From Rhizoctonia solani (lineage: Eukaryota; Basidiomycota; Agaricomycetes; Cantharellales; Ceratobasidiaceae), in assembly GCF_016906535.1 (NCBI RefSeq), contig NC_057377.1:310001-374000 (forward strand): a stretch of 64,000 nt of DNA, given 5' to 3'. The notes under the pieces are model-generated. The model was not told where the DNA came from, searched no databases, and saw only the letters and a list, made by a program, of their open reading frames with translations. Position numbers and translations under genes: made by a program. Shown here in pieces: positions 14,065 through 24,360 of the stretch (position 1 is the stretch's first letter; each line of letters starts with the position of its first letter).

Positions 14065-17000
14065 TTTTTGCCAGATAATACGAGGGAAAGAGGGTCAGAT
14101 TAGAATGTGGGGTACAGTTAAATAACAAAAATAAAGGCCTTGCGTAACGAACGTCAAGTCGAGGACCGAGGCGAACGAGGCCTGTTTAGGGAGGACGTGG
14201 CGCACTTACCATGAACTTCGGGCTTTATGGGCGGTGTCTGACAACCGCGAATATCCAATACAAATAGGGGGATACTACCAAGGCCTAATTTCAGCCGTTG
14301 CTGTCGTCCTGCTAGTGACGTCAAATGATTTTTTGTGTGTCAACTAGTAATTCTAGACTAAATTCGGTGCAAGGATGACGAGAAAGGCAAGATACGTTTG
14401 AGCGGGTTGGAGGGTTGACGCCGGACCGCGCGTCAGTCACGTGATGGGATCCCAGGGCTCAGATGGACTTTTGCAGAATAAAAGAGGCTCATCACCAACC
14501 TCCGAGTGGCTACAAGCCACATCGTCAGCTGAGAGCATTTCTAGAAAAGGGATCCCTTTTCTTTTCGACAATATCAATCATCCTTATTTATTCGACTGAT
14601 ATGCTAATTTGCAATGATGTATGCGACCACAGTACGACCAATTTAGCATGCACTTGGCGATCTATACTCACCGCAGCAGTGGGGTCGACCACATCCACGG
14701 CTCGTTGACTTTGCATCAAGTCACAGCCCACCGTTTGTATATTGTGCTCCATCCAGCTCGTCGTCATGCCATTTGACTAGCTCCAGTGCTTTGCAGTGGT
14801 CTTGGACAGCCAATGTGTGACCGCGAAATTCCGTGTGGCATATTCCCTTCAGGAAACAAGCATGCGGCTCAAAACTATGTATGTGCATACTTGGATGATC
14901 GCTGCGAATCCAGCCCCAAGTAGAGTACGCCCAGATCAAGGGCCGCCAACGCCCACCCCACCGACGATTCACTCGTGACATTGAGTTCAATGAAAGTATC
15001 CCAAGATGAGTGGCTAGAGCCTAACCTCCTCCTCAACATGATGCTCCACCTCCCCCCATTTTCATATTCAATGCGATCTGCAGTAGAGAAAGCCCGCCCA
15101 TTCAAACATCATCGTTATTCTCAGGGCACTGTAATAGGTCAGGAACTCGCCGCCCAGAGGCCGCCGTAGGCGTACGGGGGACCCAAGTGACGTCGATGAC
15201 GCCAATGATTCAGACATCCAGAGATATTGCCCCATACAGGTCTTACAGCCATAGCTACACTGAGCGGCCTTGGGTGTCCGCGCGCACTCGGAGTGAGCCC
15301 ATAGTACCATTTGATTTAGCCAGGCACCCAAAAGAAATAGGGATTGTCACGGAATATATTACCCCCGAGAACCTAAACAGTCCAATACCAAGGGCTTTGA
15401 AAATAGGTAGGCTGTCTATAATGGGTTCGCCTAGGCAGATGAGTGCCCGTTGATGACTCAAGTACGGCACAGAGGATCCGAGAGTGATGAACCATTACCC
15501 AAGATCCAAAGTTCAATAGATCGAGCAGGGCTTTAGGTTACTCCCAACGTGGATTGGGGAGGGGGGATATCTGTTGGGCGTCGTAGTTTACAAGTACCGG
15601 CACTCGACTTGATGGTAAGCCAATATTCCAATGTACTCTTGTTTGGCTTCGTTCACTCCGGGGCTCATGGTTCTACTCACGAGTTTGATTCAGCCCTGAG
15701 CTCATCTGGATTGGCTAAAGTATGGATCCGATTCCAACCGGACACCAGTTACACGGTCTTACTATCACAAAAGGTATCGAATACCGTGGCACGAACTTAC
15801 CACACCGCCTACGAACTAAGCTTCCTTTTTGTAAGCCATGGATTGAGCGTATACATGTTAAAAGGAAATTCGGGTAGGGTATTCATTGTACACACAAAAC
15901 ACTGTTAATATGATCTTGGCTCGTCCCTAACTCGTGGCTCGGCGGTGATTAGCACACATTCATTCATAGACAGCCCGCCTTTTTGTACACCCAATCATAG
16001 TTGTATGGCTCGAACATTCATTTTGGGGCACGCGCGAGTCTAACCACTGGCAAATTGTGGAGAGCACGCGTCGAACCCTATCAAAGAATTAGATTGTGCG
16101 TCATTAGTTCCTACGAATACCTTCAGTGTACGTAAAGACTACTCGTGTACACTTTGTTCAAGTTTAAAATGAATGGATCTGATGGTAAATCTCGTCAAAT
16201 GGTTGATTGTAGTCAAATGAATGCCCACGAGGTATCGTTCGGCTCATATGAGTGGGGCCGATTTGCCACGCATGCAAAAATGTATATTAACATAGATCTT
16301 TCCTTGTTTGCATGCTTCTCGTTCCCACCCTGGTCGACGAGAACTCAAGGGAGCCTCGAGCGTTAAGGTGGCCAAGGTGTGACACGCCCCTGGTCACTGT
16401 ATAGTTCAGCCACACCCTGATTGTCGTTGGCAGGACAAGGTGGAGCCGAGGGAGCTGTGATACCAAGTTCAACGGCATAAAATCAATCAGAATCACTGAT
16501 ATAATGTCGAACCGGACATGAGATATACCCATCTGGCTAGTGCGGAAACCATATCCATTAGGTTTGAAGGGATTGGTCGCATAGCCTGAACTAAGGGCTT
16601 GACGTTTCTAACACTAAATTTTGGTCCATGCGTTGATTGATCGTTTAACAACGTTGACGAAGGAGACTCAGGTGTTGAAATGTGTGAAGTTGAGAAACTT
16701 CTCTAATTTCTGTTGAGGGCGGATCAACTCGAAGAATGCTTGTCTCGAGCAGATCTTTGTCTCGAAGTTGTTTGAAGGAACTCAAAACTCCTGAACATCA
16801 AAATCACGAAAAAAAGACATACACACAAAAGATTTGGGGTTCTTTTCTCAGAGAAAAGCAGTCGGATGAGACTTGGCATCTGCTTGGGACGGACGAGCTC
16901 TCGGCTTTCATCTGGTTTAGGTCACACCTGGAAATTCTCACAATGACAAGCCAGGATTGACTAACTCCCGTCCACTGAGTGCGAGTGATGCCGGAATTAT

Positions 17001-18122
17001 GGTTATCCCGCGGACTCCGGTAAATGACCTCCATGCGGGTAAATGCAAGTCCCATTATATCATTCTTATAAGTAAGCGCTCTTGATAAGCTCCGATAACA
17101 TCCGTGCGCACGTTAGATCATTGGTTACACATACCTCTTTAAACATATTTATAGACAAATAGCATCTGCCCGCGAGCTACCATTCACACAAAGGGGTGTC
17201 TTTTTCTTAATAGTTACAAACTACCATACGAATACTAGGTAATGGTTATACGACCCAACCCTCAATTGTCTAGGGCTTCTCCCAAGTTCCGTTCCGCCGG
17301 GTACAAGAAGATTGAACCGGTGCTTAATTTAGTAATTAGTGTTCAGGATGGTGGGGCGCCACAACAGATCTTCCATTATCTGGCTTCTTTGATTCGACAC
17401 GAGGTAGATCGGTACAGTGAAATCCGGGGTAAGCGCTGTGTACGTTGTATACACAAATTTAGTGAAATTCAACCCATGTTATTCGATCACTATCAAGACT
17501 CAAGAAAGATGCTCCCCCCAAAGCAATCACGTTTAGCGTATTCCAAAATTACACAGCATGCCGAATTTTCCTATCACTTGTTGAGATATAGGGGCCTGAG
17601 ACAAGTGTATACTGTTGGGAGCTGTCTTCTCAAAGTCAGATCAGGATGCTCTGAATCGGAAGGACTCCTGAAACTTAAAATAATTACCTAGGAGCGTGCT
17701 GTATGCCCTACTGAAAACAGGCTTGGGAGACTGTTTATACTAAATAGGAGACAAGCAGATAGGAGACAAGGTAAGATCGAGTATTGGCAGGCTATGGGTA
17801 GTGGGCTTGTGAAACCTTTAATTTATTTGGTCGCTACGAGCAAAATTAAGCATGAATTTATCTAGTATGTAAAGCCTACGTCGCCTGGTCGATTTGGATT
17901 ATATGCGTCACGTTATCAATGTATTAGACTTGAGGAGTCATACACTACTCGTCTAATTGAGCTCACAGAAGACAAGCCTCAGTCATTGAAAAACCTTGCA
18001 GTCTGTTCATTGAATCCGAAAATTATGATACAGGAAAATTAGGAGTGAGCACCATATTCTCCGTGTCCTCAAGTAGTCCGAATAAATCTTTCTCTGTATC
18101 TCCCCGTGTCTTTCCCCTGCAC
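14065..18122. other. Long gene-free region
   Basis: The left end must contain the kinase promoter. The rest holds only unrelated open frames, the longest 149 codons at 17242-17691, none with a family signature or a splice pattern that extends it. I see no transposon ends, tandem repeats or RNA genes. Confidence 0.45.
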
Positions 18123-18899
18123 TTAGAGGCCCAACAGCTTGATCAAGGCGGTCAAGTGAGCAGTGAGCAACAAAGTAACGTTGAGTAACAAGCTATTAGA
18201 TGACGATGTGAGTGCGTGTATGTATAATCATAAACGGAAGCGACTTACGCAAGCTTGATGTTGAGGATAATGGACACAGACAGCTTGACCAAGACGTTGA
18301 CCAGAGCGACAAGGATGACATCGATGGAGACGAAGATCTCGAGGTAGACGGTGAGGCCAAGCTTGACAACCCACTTGCCGCATGCAGTTGCGATTTTCTT
18401 TGTGGTTGGTTGCCAGTCAATACCCAAAGAGCGAGAAGCAGACAATGTCAGTACTTACGACGATGATGTTGACGACTAGCTGGACAATCACGCTCAACTT
18501 GACATCGATGGTGCCGGTGAGCTTGGCGATGATGTCGATGCACACTTGGATGTCGGCGACGATCTTGGCAACGATGGGCTTGCAGTCGCAGTCCTTAGTG
18601 TCATAGCATTTGTCTGCACAACAGAACTCAGGTTAGACGAGCCAAAGTCAAAGGTAAGAAATAGACCACTGACTGAGGAGGTCAATATCGACATCGAGCT
18701 TGACATCGAGGTCGAGCAGCGCTTGGTGGCACTGGTCGCTCACATCGGTGCGAGCGACGAGCATGTTGCTCGGTTTGCTAGTCCCAGCGACCGCAAGGGC
18801 GGCGGGAGCAGGAGCGGGAGCAGCGCACGTGAGCATGCTGAATGAGAGCATGAACAGCGCAAACGCGGCGAGGCGGGAGAAAGTGGACTTGAACTGCAT
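18123..18899 (-). CDS. Small secreted hydrophobic protein, family copy 2
   Basis: Four exons (18899-18674, 18613-18459, 18397-18249, 18192-18123) give 199 residues with the same exon lengths (226, 155, 149, 70) as copies 3 and 4. The protein starts MQFKSTFSRLAAFALF, a signal peptide ending near LTCAAPAPAP, followed by SNMLVARTD. The mature chain has repeated D/K-alternating hydrophobic blocks (LDLDVKLDVDIDLL), the cluster KCYDTKDCDCK and TACGKWVVKLGL. The last exons differ from copies 3/4 at several residues (for example LEIFVSIDVILV against LSIFASIDAILV), yet everything from mid exon 2 up through the 5' leader is identical at DNA level. Function unknown. A TATATAAA box sits at 19004-18997. 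Confidence 0.8.
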
Positions 18900-18975
18900 G
18901 GTGATGGGAGCGGTAAAAGTGGATGGGCGGCGAAGAGCTGAGAGTGGGCAGTAGACAGGAGACCTGTGCTGTCGA
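18495..18975. repeat. 481-bp tract identical to 21394-21874
   Basis: From position 18495 to 18975 this copy matches the left inverted-repeat arm (offset 2899) with no difference that I could see. The match covers part of exon 2, intron 1, exon 1 and the 5' leader. Outside the tract the two copies differ. Intron identity equal to exon identity points to recent conversion or duplication rather than selection on the protein. Confidence 0.75.
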
Positions 18976-18996
18976 TACTGGTCGACTTGGGGGCTT

Positions 18997-19004
18997 TTTA
19001 TATA
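18997..19004 (-). promoter_or_regulatory. TATA box of secreted protein copy 2
   Basis: The minus strand reads TATATAAA, 98-105 nt upstream of the ATG at 18899, matching the spacing in copies 3 and 4 although the surrounding bases have diverged. Confidence 0.6.
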
Positions 19005-20348
19005 CTCAACTAAAATGCATGTACGTCATAGCAATAGGGGGGAAAAAGGCTCAAAGTTCTACTTCTCATTTTTTCTACCGGTGCATCCCTATTGTTTGTG
19101 CGTGAATTCGTTTGGTCAAATTGTTTTGAGACGAAGCTCTTGTCGGTACTTTTTCCCATCACCTTGTTCAGAAGGTCACCAGATTCCCGATATTTGGAAC
19201 CCTCAATGAGGTCTCACGCAAGAGCCCCCTACCGGTGTCTCTGACATATCCCTTACCCTGGAACGTCCATCATTCCTATCGTGTCTCACCTGGATGAGCC
19301 AGTTTGGGCGCTCGCAAATATATCAAGCCCAAATGTTCTGGAGCCGGCTATGAATTTTGATGTAGTCTAGTCTTTATATATTGTATCATACATTCCAGCT
19401 GGTTTGCTCATCATGGACACCGGCGGTGCATAAACTCGACAAAATCGATAGAGATTGTATCTGTGATCACCGAACGAATAGCATTAGAAAACGTTCATTC
19501 GGTTAATCAAAATTCTCGGAGGCTGTTGTCGTGCCGTTTCTTTGACTTTGGGCTCAGATGACGAAGGAATAAGCCCAGGCTATGACGACAGTGGTTTTCG
19601 TATTTACGCGAGGGCCAGCAACCGGAGAAACAAATACAACAACTTCCTATGCCGCCGTGGACTAAGATTCCACTACGTTTTGTATTCCTCAATTCGGCAA
19701 TGAGCGCCAGATACACCGGAATGTCACACTCGTGATCAAGCCAGTGACAAAGTTACAGAATGTCGATCAACTTCCCATTCCGGAACATCAATCAAAACAC
19801 GAATTAAGCGTTTGACAGGGCTAATAGATTTCCTCCCTATGCCATGGAAACCCTGAGGCTGCTAGTCTGATCATGGGAAATTAGGGGTTTATCATACTTA
19901 CCTGGTCGACCCTGGTTGGTCCCCTATTGCAGCTTAGGGAATGTGGGGGTCGGGTATTCACGCGGTACCCAAATTAATGGATTGATCGTAGTCAGCTATC
20001 CATTTGGTACTTGAATTTTCCTCCCAATATGAACATTGACTTTCGCGTGTTCCGAATTTTACTATAGGCTTGTGGCCTAGTGAATGCATGACTCTGGTGT
20101 AATCTGGCCGGGCCAAGTAAAATTAGCCAATAGTATGTGGAAAGTCAAGGATGATTGTACAAGGTGATAGCCGAAACTTGCCCGTTAGACAATAAAGACG
20201 AACTGATTAGAGCTAGTAAACCATACAACGTCGCCAGTGTATTGACATGAGTTTATTGATGATGGTAGCAGAGGTAGCTTATCCAGTAACAAGGTTATGG
20301 AAGTAGTACTACGAACTAACCTGGCGAGGCGATTTGGCCTAGGCACTC
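19005..20348. other. Gene-free region left of the inverted repeat
   Basis: No coding sequence is recognised. A 17-nt stretch (19574-19590) recurs exactly at 22087-22103, upstream of copy 3, which hints at old shared upstream sequence. Confidence 0.45.
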
Positions 20349-21023
20349 TGTCGTCCCGCTCATGGCTGGTGCGAACTTCCCGATGTGTCTCTGGTGTACA
20401 TGGGCTGCTTTATCCTCGCGTTCCTGGCTCGTGTAGATTGCGATGTTGGACGTACTCACATGGCTCGGTGCTGGCATCCTGAGGCTCAAGCATTGCTCGC
20501 GCGAACAGTCTCGCCTCCAAGCGACGTTACCCTGCATACGAGCTTGGTGCGCGGGCTCCGATCGCTATTTGTGCCTCGACTCCGAGACAATATGCTCCCG
20601 GAGATTGAACTCGGTAGATCGCAGCTAAAGCCCATCATACCTTATATGCTGATAGGTGAGCAGGGCCAGTGCTCCTGTATAGCCGTTGCGCTAACTATCC
20701 AACCATACTATACAGCCCTATATCATACGGTGAGTATAGCGAGGGAATATGGGCTGTACCGTATATCCCATTCACCTTCCAATACTATACTATGCGGTGG
20801 GAGTCGGGGGCTGTGAATTATTTTTAGGCCATTAGACGGATGTTGCAATGGAATATTGAGGCAGACCGTAGTGCATAGCGAGAAATCAATCCTTTTATTC
20901 AGTCGTTCAGACATTTACAGGCTAATCCAGTTACAACAAACAATACATCCGAGACCCAGGCGAAATTGTCCGTCGCCTTCAGTCTGTTTGCTCCTTTGAG
21001 CTTTCACGTGCTCCGCCCATCGT
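20349..21023. other. Gene-free outer part of the left arm
   Basis: This is the 3' flank of copy 3 inside the repeat arm. A 143-codon frame (20385-20816) is open but has no recognisable family, so I do not call it. Near 20703-20765 an imperfect inverted motif (ATACAGCCC against GGGCTGTAC) could fold into a hairpin. Confidence 0.4.
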
Positions 21024-21798
21024 TTAGAGGCCCAAGATCTTGATCAAGGCAGTCAACTTGGCGGTGAGCAAGAGCTGGAGGTTGAGCACCAAGCTGTTCG
21101 ATCGTGATGTGAGTTCGTGTGTACAGCAGGCAATAGTATCTACTTACGCGAGCTTGATCTGGAGGAGGATGGAGACCGACAGTTTGACCAAGACGTTGAC
21201 GAGCGCGACGAGGATGGCATCGATAGAGGCGAAGATGCTGAGGTAGACAGTGAGGCCAAGCTTGACAACCCACTTGCCGCATGCAGTTGCGATTTTCTTC
21301 GTAGTTCGTTGACAGTCAGTATCCAGAGAGTAAGAAATAGGCTATATCGGTGCTTACAACGATGATGCTAACTACTAGCTTCACAATGACAGCCAACTTG
21401 ACATCGATGGTGCCGGTGAGCTTGGCGATGATGTCGATGCACACTTGGATGTCGGCGACGATCTTGGCAACGATGGGCTTGCAGTCGCAGTCCTTAGTGT
21501 CATAGCATTTGTCTGCACAACAGAACTCAGGTTAGACGAGCCAAAGTCAAAGGTAAGAAATAGACCACTGACTGAGGAGGTCAATATCGACATCGAGCTT
21601 GACATCGAGGTCGAGCAGCGCTTGGTGGCACTGGTCGCTCACATCGGTGCGAGCGACGAGCATGTTGCTCGGTTTGCTAGTCCCAGCGACCGCAAGGGCG
21701 GCGGGAGCAGGAGCGGGAGCAGCGCACGTGAGCATGCTGAATGAGAGCATGAACAGCGCAAACGCGGCGAGGCGGGAGAAAGTGGACTTGAACTGCAT
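21024..21798 (-). CDS. Small secreted hydrophobic protein, family copy 3
   Basis: Exons 21798-21573, 21512-21358, 21296-21148 and 21093-21024 encode 199 residues that appear identical to copy 4 in the other arm. The chain is a signal peptide (MQFKSTFSRLAAF...LTCAAP), a propeptide-like part ending LVARTD, and D/K-alternating hydrophobic blocks with KCYDTKDCDCK, TACGKWVVKLGL and a final KILGL. The two genes point away from each other across the 722-bp spacer. No domain is recognised, and the residue pattern suggests an amphipathic or self-associating secreted protein, which is inference. TATATAAA lies at 21904-21897. Confidence 0.8.
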
Positions 21799-21896
21799 GG
21801 TGATGGGAGCGGTAAAAGTGGATGGGCGGCGAAGAGCTGAGAGTGGGCAGTAGACAGGAGACCTGTGCTGTCGAGACTGAACCAACTCAAGGGCTG

Positions 21897-21904
21897 TTTA
21901 TATA
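21897..21904 (-). promoter_or_regulatory. TATA box of secreted protein copy 3
   Basis: TATATAAA on the minus strand, 99-106 nt upstream of the ATG at 21798. Confidence 0.6.
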
Positions 21905-21993
21905 GTCCTTGCGCCGGTTGTATGCATACCATGGAATCCTATAGGCAAAAGACGACTTAGTCGGATAGCTTGACCGTCTCGGCGCATCGCGTC

Positions 21994-22715
21994 TGGATTT
22001 GGCTATGGCTACTTAATGTTTGTATATGCTGAAACCCTGAATTTAGCCATCACTCATGCAAGATTCCGGTAAAGCGTATAACTATTCCCAGGCTATGACG
22101 ACACCAGTTCATTCTATCAAATACCATGACGATTAGCCAAGCTTTTCTGTTGAGCTTCAAAGACTAGGATGGGCTCGGTGTTCTTTTACTACCGGTGGGG
22201 CTTCCTCAATTAAGCGCTCCAATATCCTGGAGGGCGATCGGCATATCATTCGATAACTAATAAGCTTCCATCAGTGACAGATAGGAACTTGTGACACCAT
22301 GGTTTATTCATGTCACGGTAATTGAGTTGTGCCCGCAAACAAGACGTTAAGAGTCGAGTGTTTGTATAAGTTCCTCATGAGCCGGACGCACGGAAATCAA
22401 CCCACGGTTTGAGTTGTTTGAGTCAAGCTTATATAGATAGAAGCAGCTTCCCTGGCTTGTAACTTAGTTAGGGTCACGCCCAGGCCCTAATAGGGACCCA
22501 AATGGTATTCTTTTGCCTCATTTGAGCAAACCACCATTGTCGAGAAATGAAAGCCAAGGCTAGGTCTATTGAAAAAACCCGAGAAAGCTAAGACGTCATA
22601 TTCTGCCGTCGGCGTCGAGCTCTAGACTTGAGACCTTCTATGTAAGAACATTGATTTATTGTTGAGAGTTTGGTGAGGAAGTAAATGACATTTGAGACTA
22701 ACTGAGCTTTGCGGG
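21994..22715. other. 722-bp single-copy spacer of the inverted repeat
   Basis: It separates the two arms and therefore the two divergent secreted protein genes, and probably holds distal promoter sequence for both. No coding sequence is recognised, and its two halves are not mirror images. Confidence 0.7.
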
Positions 22716-22804
22716 GACGCGATGCGCCGAGACGGTCAAGCTATCCGACTAAGTCGTCTTTTGCCTATAGGATTCCATGGTATGCATACAACCGGCGCAA
22801 GGAC

Positions 22805-22812
22805 TATATAAA
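22805..22812 (+). promoter_or_regulatory. TATA box of secreted protein copy 4
   Basis: TATATAAA, 99-106 nt upstream of the ATG at 22911. Confidence 0.6.
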
Positions 22813-22910
22813 CAGCCCTTGAGTTGGTTCAGTCTCGACAGCACAGGTCTCCTGTCTACTGCCCACTCTCAGCTCTTCGCCGCCCATCCACTTTTACCGC
22901 TCCCATCACC

Positions 22911-23685
22911 ATGCAGTTCAAGTCCACTTTCTCCCGCCTCGCCGCGTTTGCGCTGTTCATGCTCTCATTCAGCATGCTCACGTGCGCTGCTCCCGCTCCT
23001 GCTCCCGCCGCCCTTGCGGTCGCTGGGACTAGCAAACCGAGCAACATGCTCGTCGCTCGCACCGATGTGAGCGACCAGTGCCACCAAGCGCTGCTCGACC
23101 TCGATGTCAAGCTCGATGTCGATATTGACCTCCTCAGTCAGTGGTCTATTTCTTACCTTTGACTTTGGCTCGTCTAACCTGAGTTCTGTTGTGCAGACAA
23201 ATGCTATGACACTAAGGACTGCGACTGCAAGCCCATCGTTGCCAAGATCGTCGCCGACATCCAAGTGTGCATCGACATCATCGCCAAGCTCACCGGCACC
23301 ATCGATGTCAAGTTGGCTGTCATTGTGAAGCTAGTAGTTAGCATCATCGTTGTAAGCACCGATATAGCCTATTTCTTACTCTCTGGATACTGACTGTCAA
23401 CGAACTACGAAGAAAATCGCAACTGCATGCGGCAAGTGGGTTGTCAAGCTTGGCCTCACTGTCTACCTCAGCATCTTCGCCTCTATCGATGCCATCCTCG
23501 TCGCGCTCGTCAACGTCTTGGTCAAACTGTCGGTCTCCATCCTCCTCCAGATCAAGCTCGCGTAAGTAGATACTATTGCCTGCTGTACACACGAACTCAC
23601 ATCACGATCGAACAGCTTGGTGCTCAACCTCCAGCTCTTGCTCACCGCCAAGTTGACTGCCTTGATCAAGATCTTGGGCCTCTAA
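22911..23685 (+). CDS. Small secreted hydrophobic protein, family copy 4
   Basis: Exons 22911-23136, 23197-23351, 23413-23561 and 23616-23685 total 600 nt and 199 residues. Splice sites are canonical (GTCAGT, GTAAGC, GTAAGT donors; GCAG, GAAG, ACAG acceptors) with phases 1, 0 and 2. The signal peptide is followed by the monobasic site LVARTD. Cysteines sit at DQC, KCYD, KDCDC, QVC and TAC. The rest is short V/I/L blocks broken by K and D, ending LIKILGL. No known domain is seen. Since copies 3 and 4 appear identical down to introns and promoter, they should be co-expressed if both are real. Confidence 0.8.
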
Positions 23686-24360
23686 ACGATGGGCGGAGCA
23701 CGTGAAAGCTCAAAGGAGCAAACAGACTGAAGGCGACGGACAATTTCGCCTGGGTCTCGGATGTATTGTTTGTTGTAACTGGATTAGCCTGTAAATGTCT
23801 GAACGACTGAATAAAAGGATTGATTTCTCGCTATGCACTACGGTCTGCCTCAATATTCCATTGCAACATCCGTCTAATGGCCTAAAAATAATTCACAGCC
23901 CCCGACTCCCACCGCATAGTATAGTATTGGAAGGTGAATGGGATATACGGTACAGCCCATATTCCCTCGCTATACTCACCGTATGATATAGGGCTGTATA
24001 GTATGGTTGGATAGTTAGCGCAACGGCTATACAGGAGCACTGGCCCTGCTCACCTATCAGCATATAAGGTATGATGGGCTTTAGCTGCGATCTACCGAGT
24101 TCAATCTCCGGGAGCATATTGTCTCGGAGTCGAGGCACAAATAGCGATCGGAGCCCGCGCACCAAGCTCGTATGCAGGGTAACGTCGCTTGGAGGCGAGA
24201 CTGTTCGCGCGAGCAATGCTTGAGCCTCAGGATGCCAGCACCGAGCCATGTGAGTACGTCCAACATCGCAATCTACACGAGCCAGGAACGCGAGGATAAA
24301 GCAGCCCATGTACACCAGAGACACATCGGGAAGTTCGCACCAGCCATGAGCGGGACGACA

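Larger units (their letters stand above)
20349..21993 (+). repeat. Left arm of a 1645-bp inverted repeat
   Basis: Every position x in this arm that I compared pairs with 44709-x in the right arm. The boundaries are sharp: the match breaks at 20348/24361 outside and 21994/22715 inside. All mirrored open frames translate identically and no indel shifts the coordinate sum, so the arms appear identical. The arm carries secreted protein copy 3 and about 675 bp of its 3' flank. I see no target-site duplication or transposon-like terminus at either edge. Confidence 0.9.
22716..24360 (-). repeat. Right arm of the 1645-bp inverted repeat
   Basis: This is the reverse complement of 20349-21993, apparently without mismatches. 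It carries secreted protein copy 4 and its 3' flank (23686-24360), which again has no recognised gene. Confidence 0.9.

Noticed and set aside
16020..16090. Possible tRNA: GGTTCGAC on the minus strand near a TGGTTAGA-like motif
   Set aside because: The B-box-like element precedes the A-box-like element on that strand and no cloverleaf can be drawn.
18546..18845. 99-codon plus-strand frame, repeated in the inverted-repeat arms
   Set aside because: Antisense shadow of the secreted protein exons, and it crosses their intron.
20385..20816. 143-codon frame present in both repeat arms
   Set aside because: No start context, no known motif, and duplicated only because the arm is duplicated.
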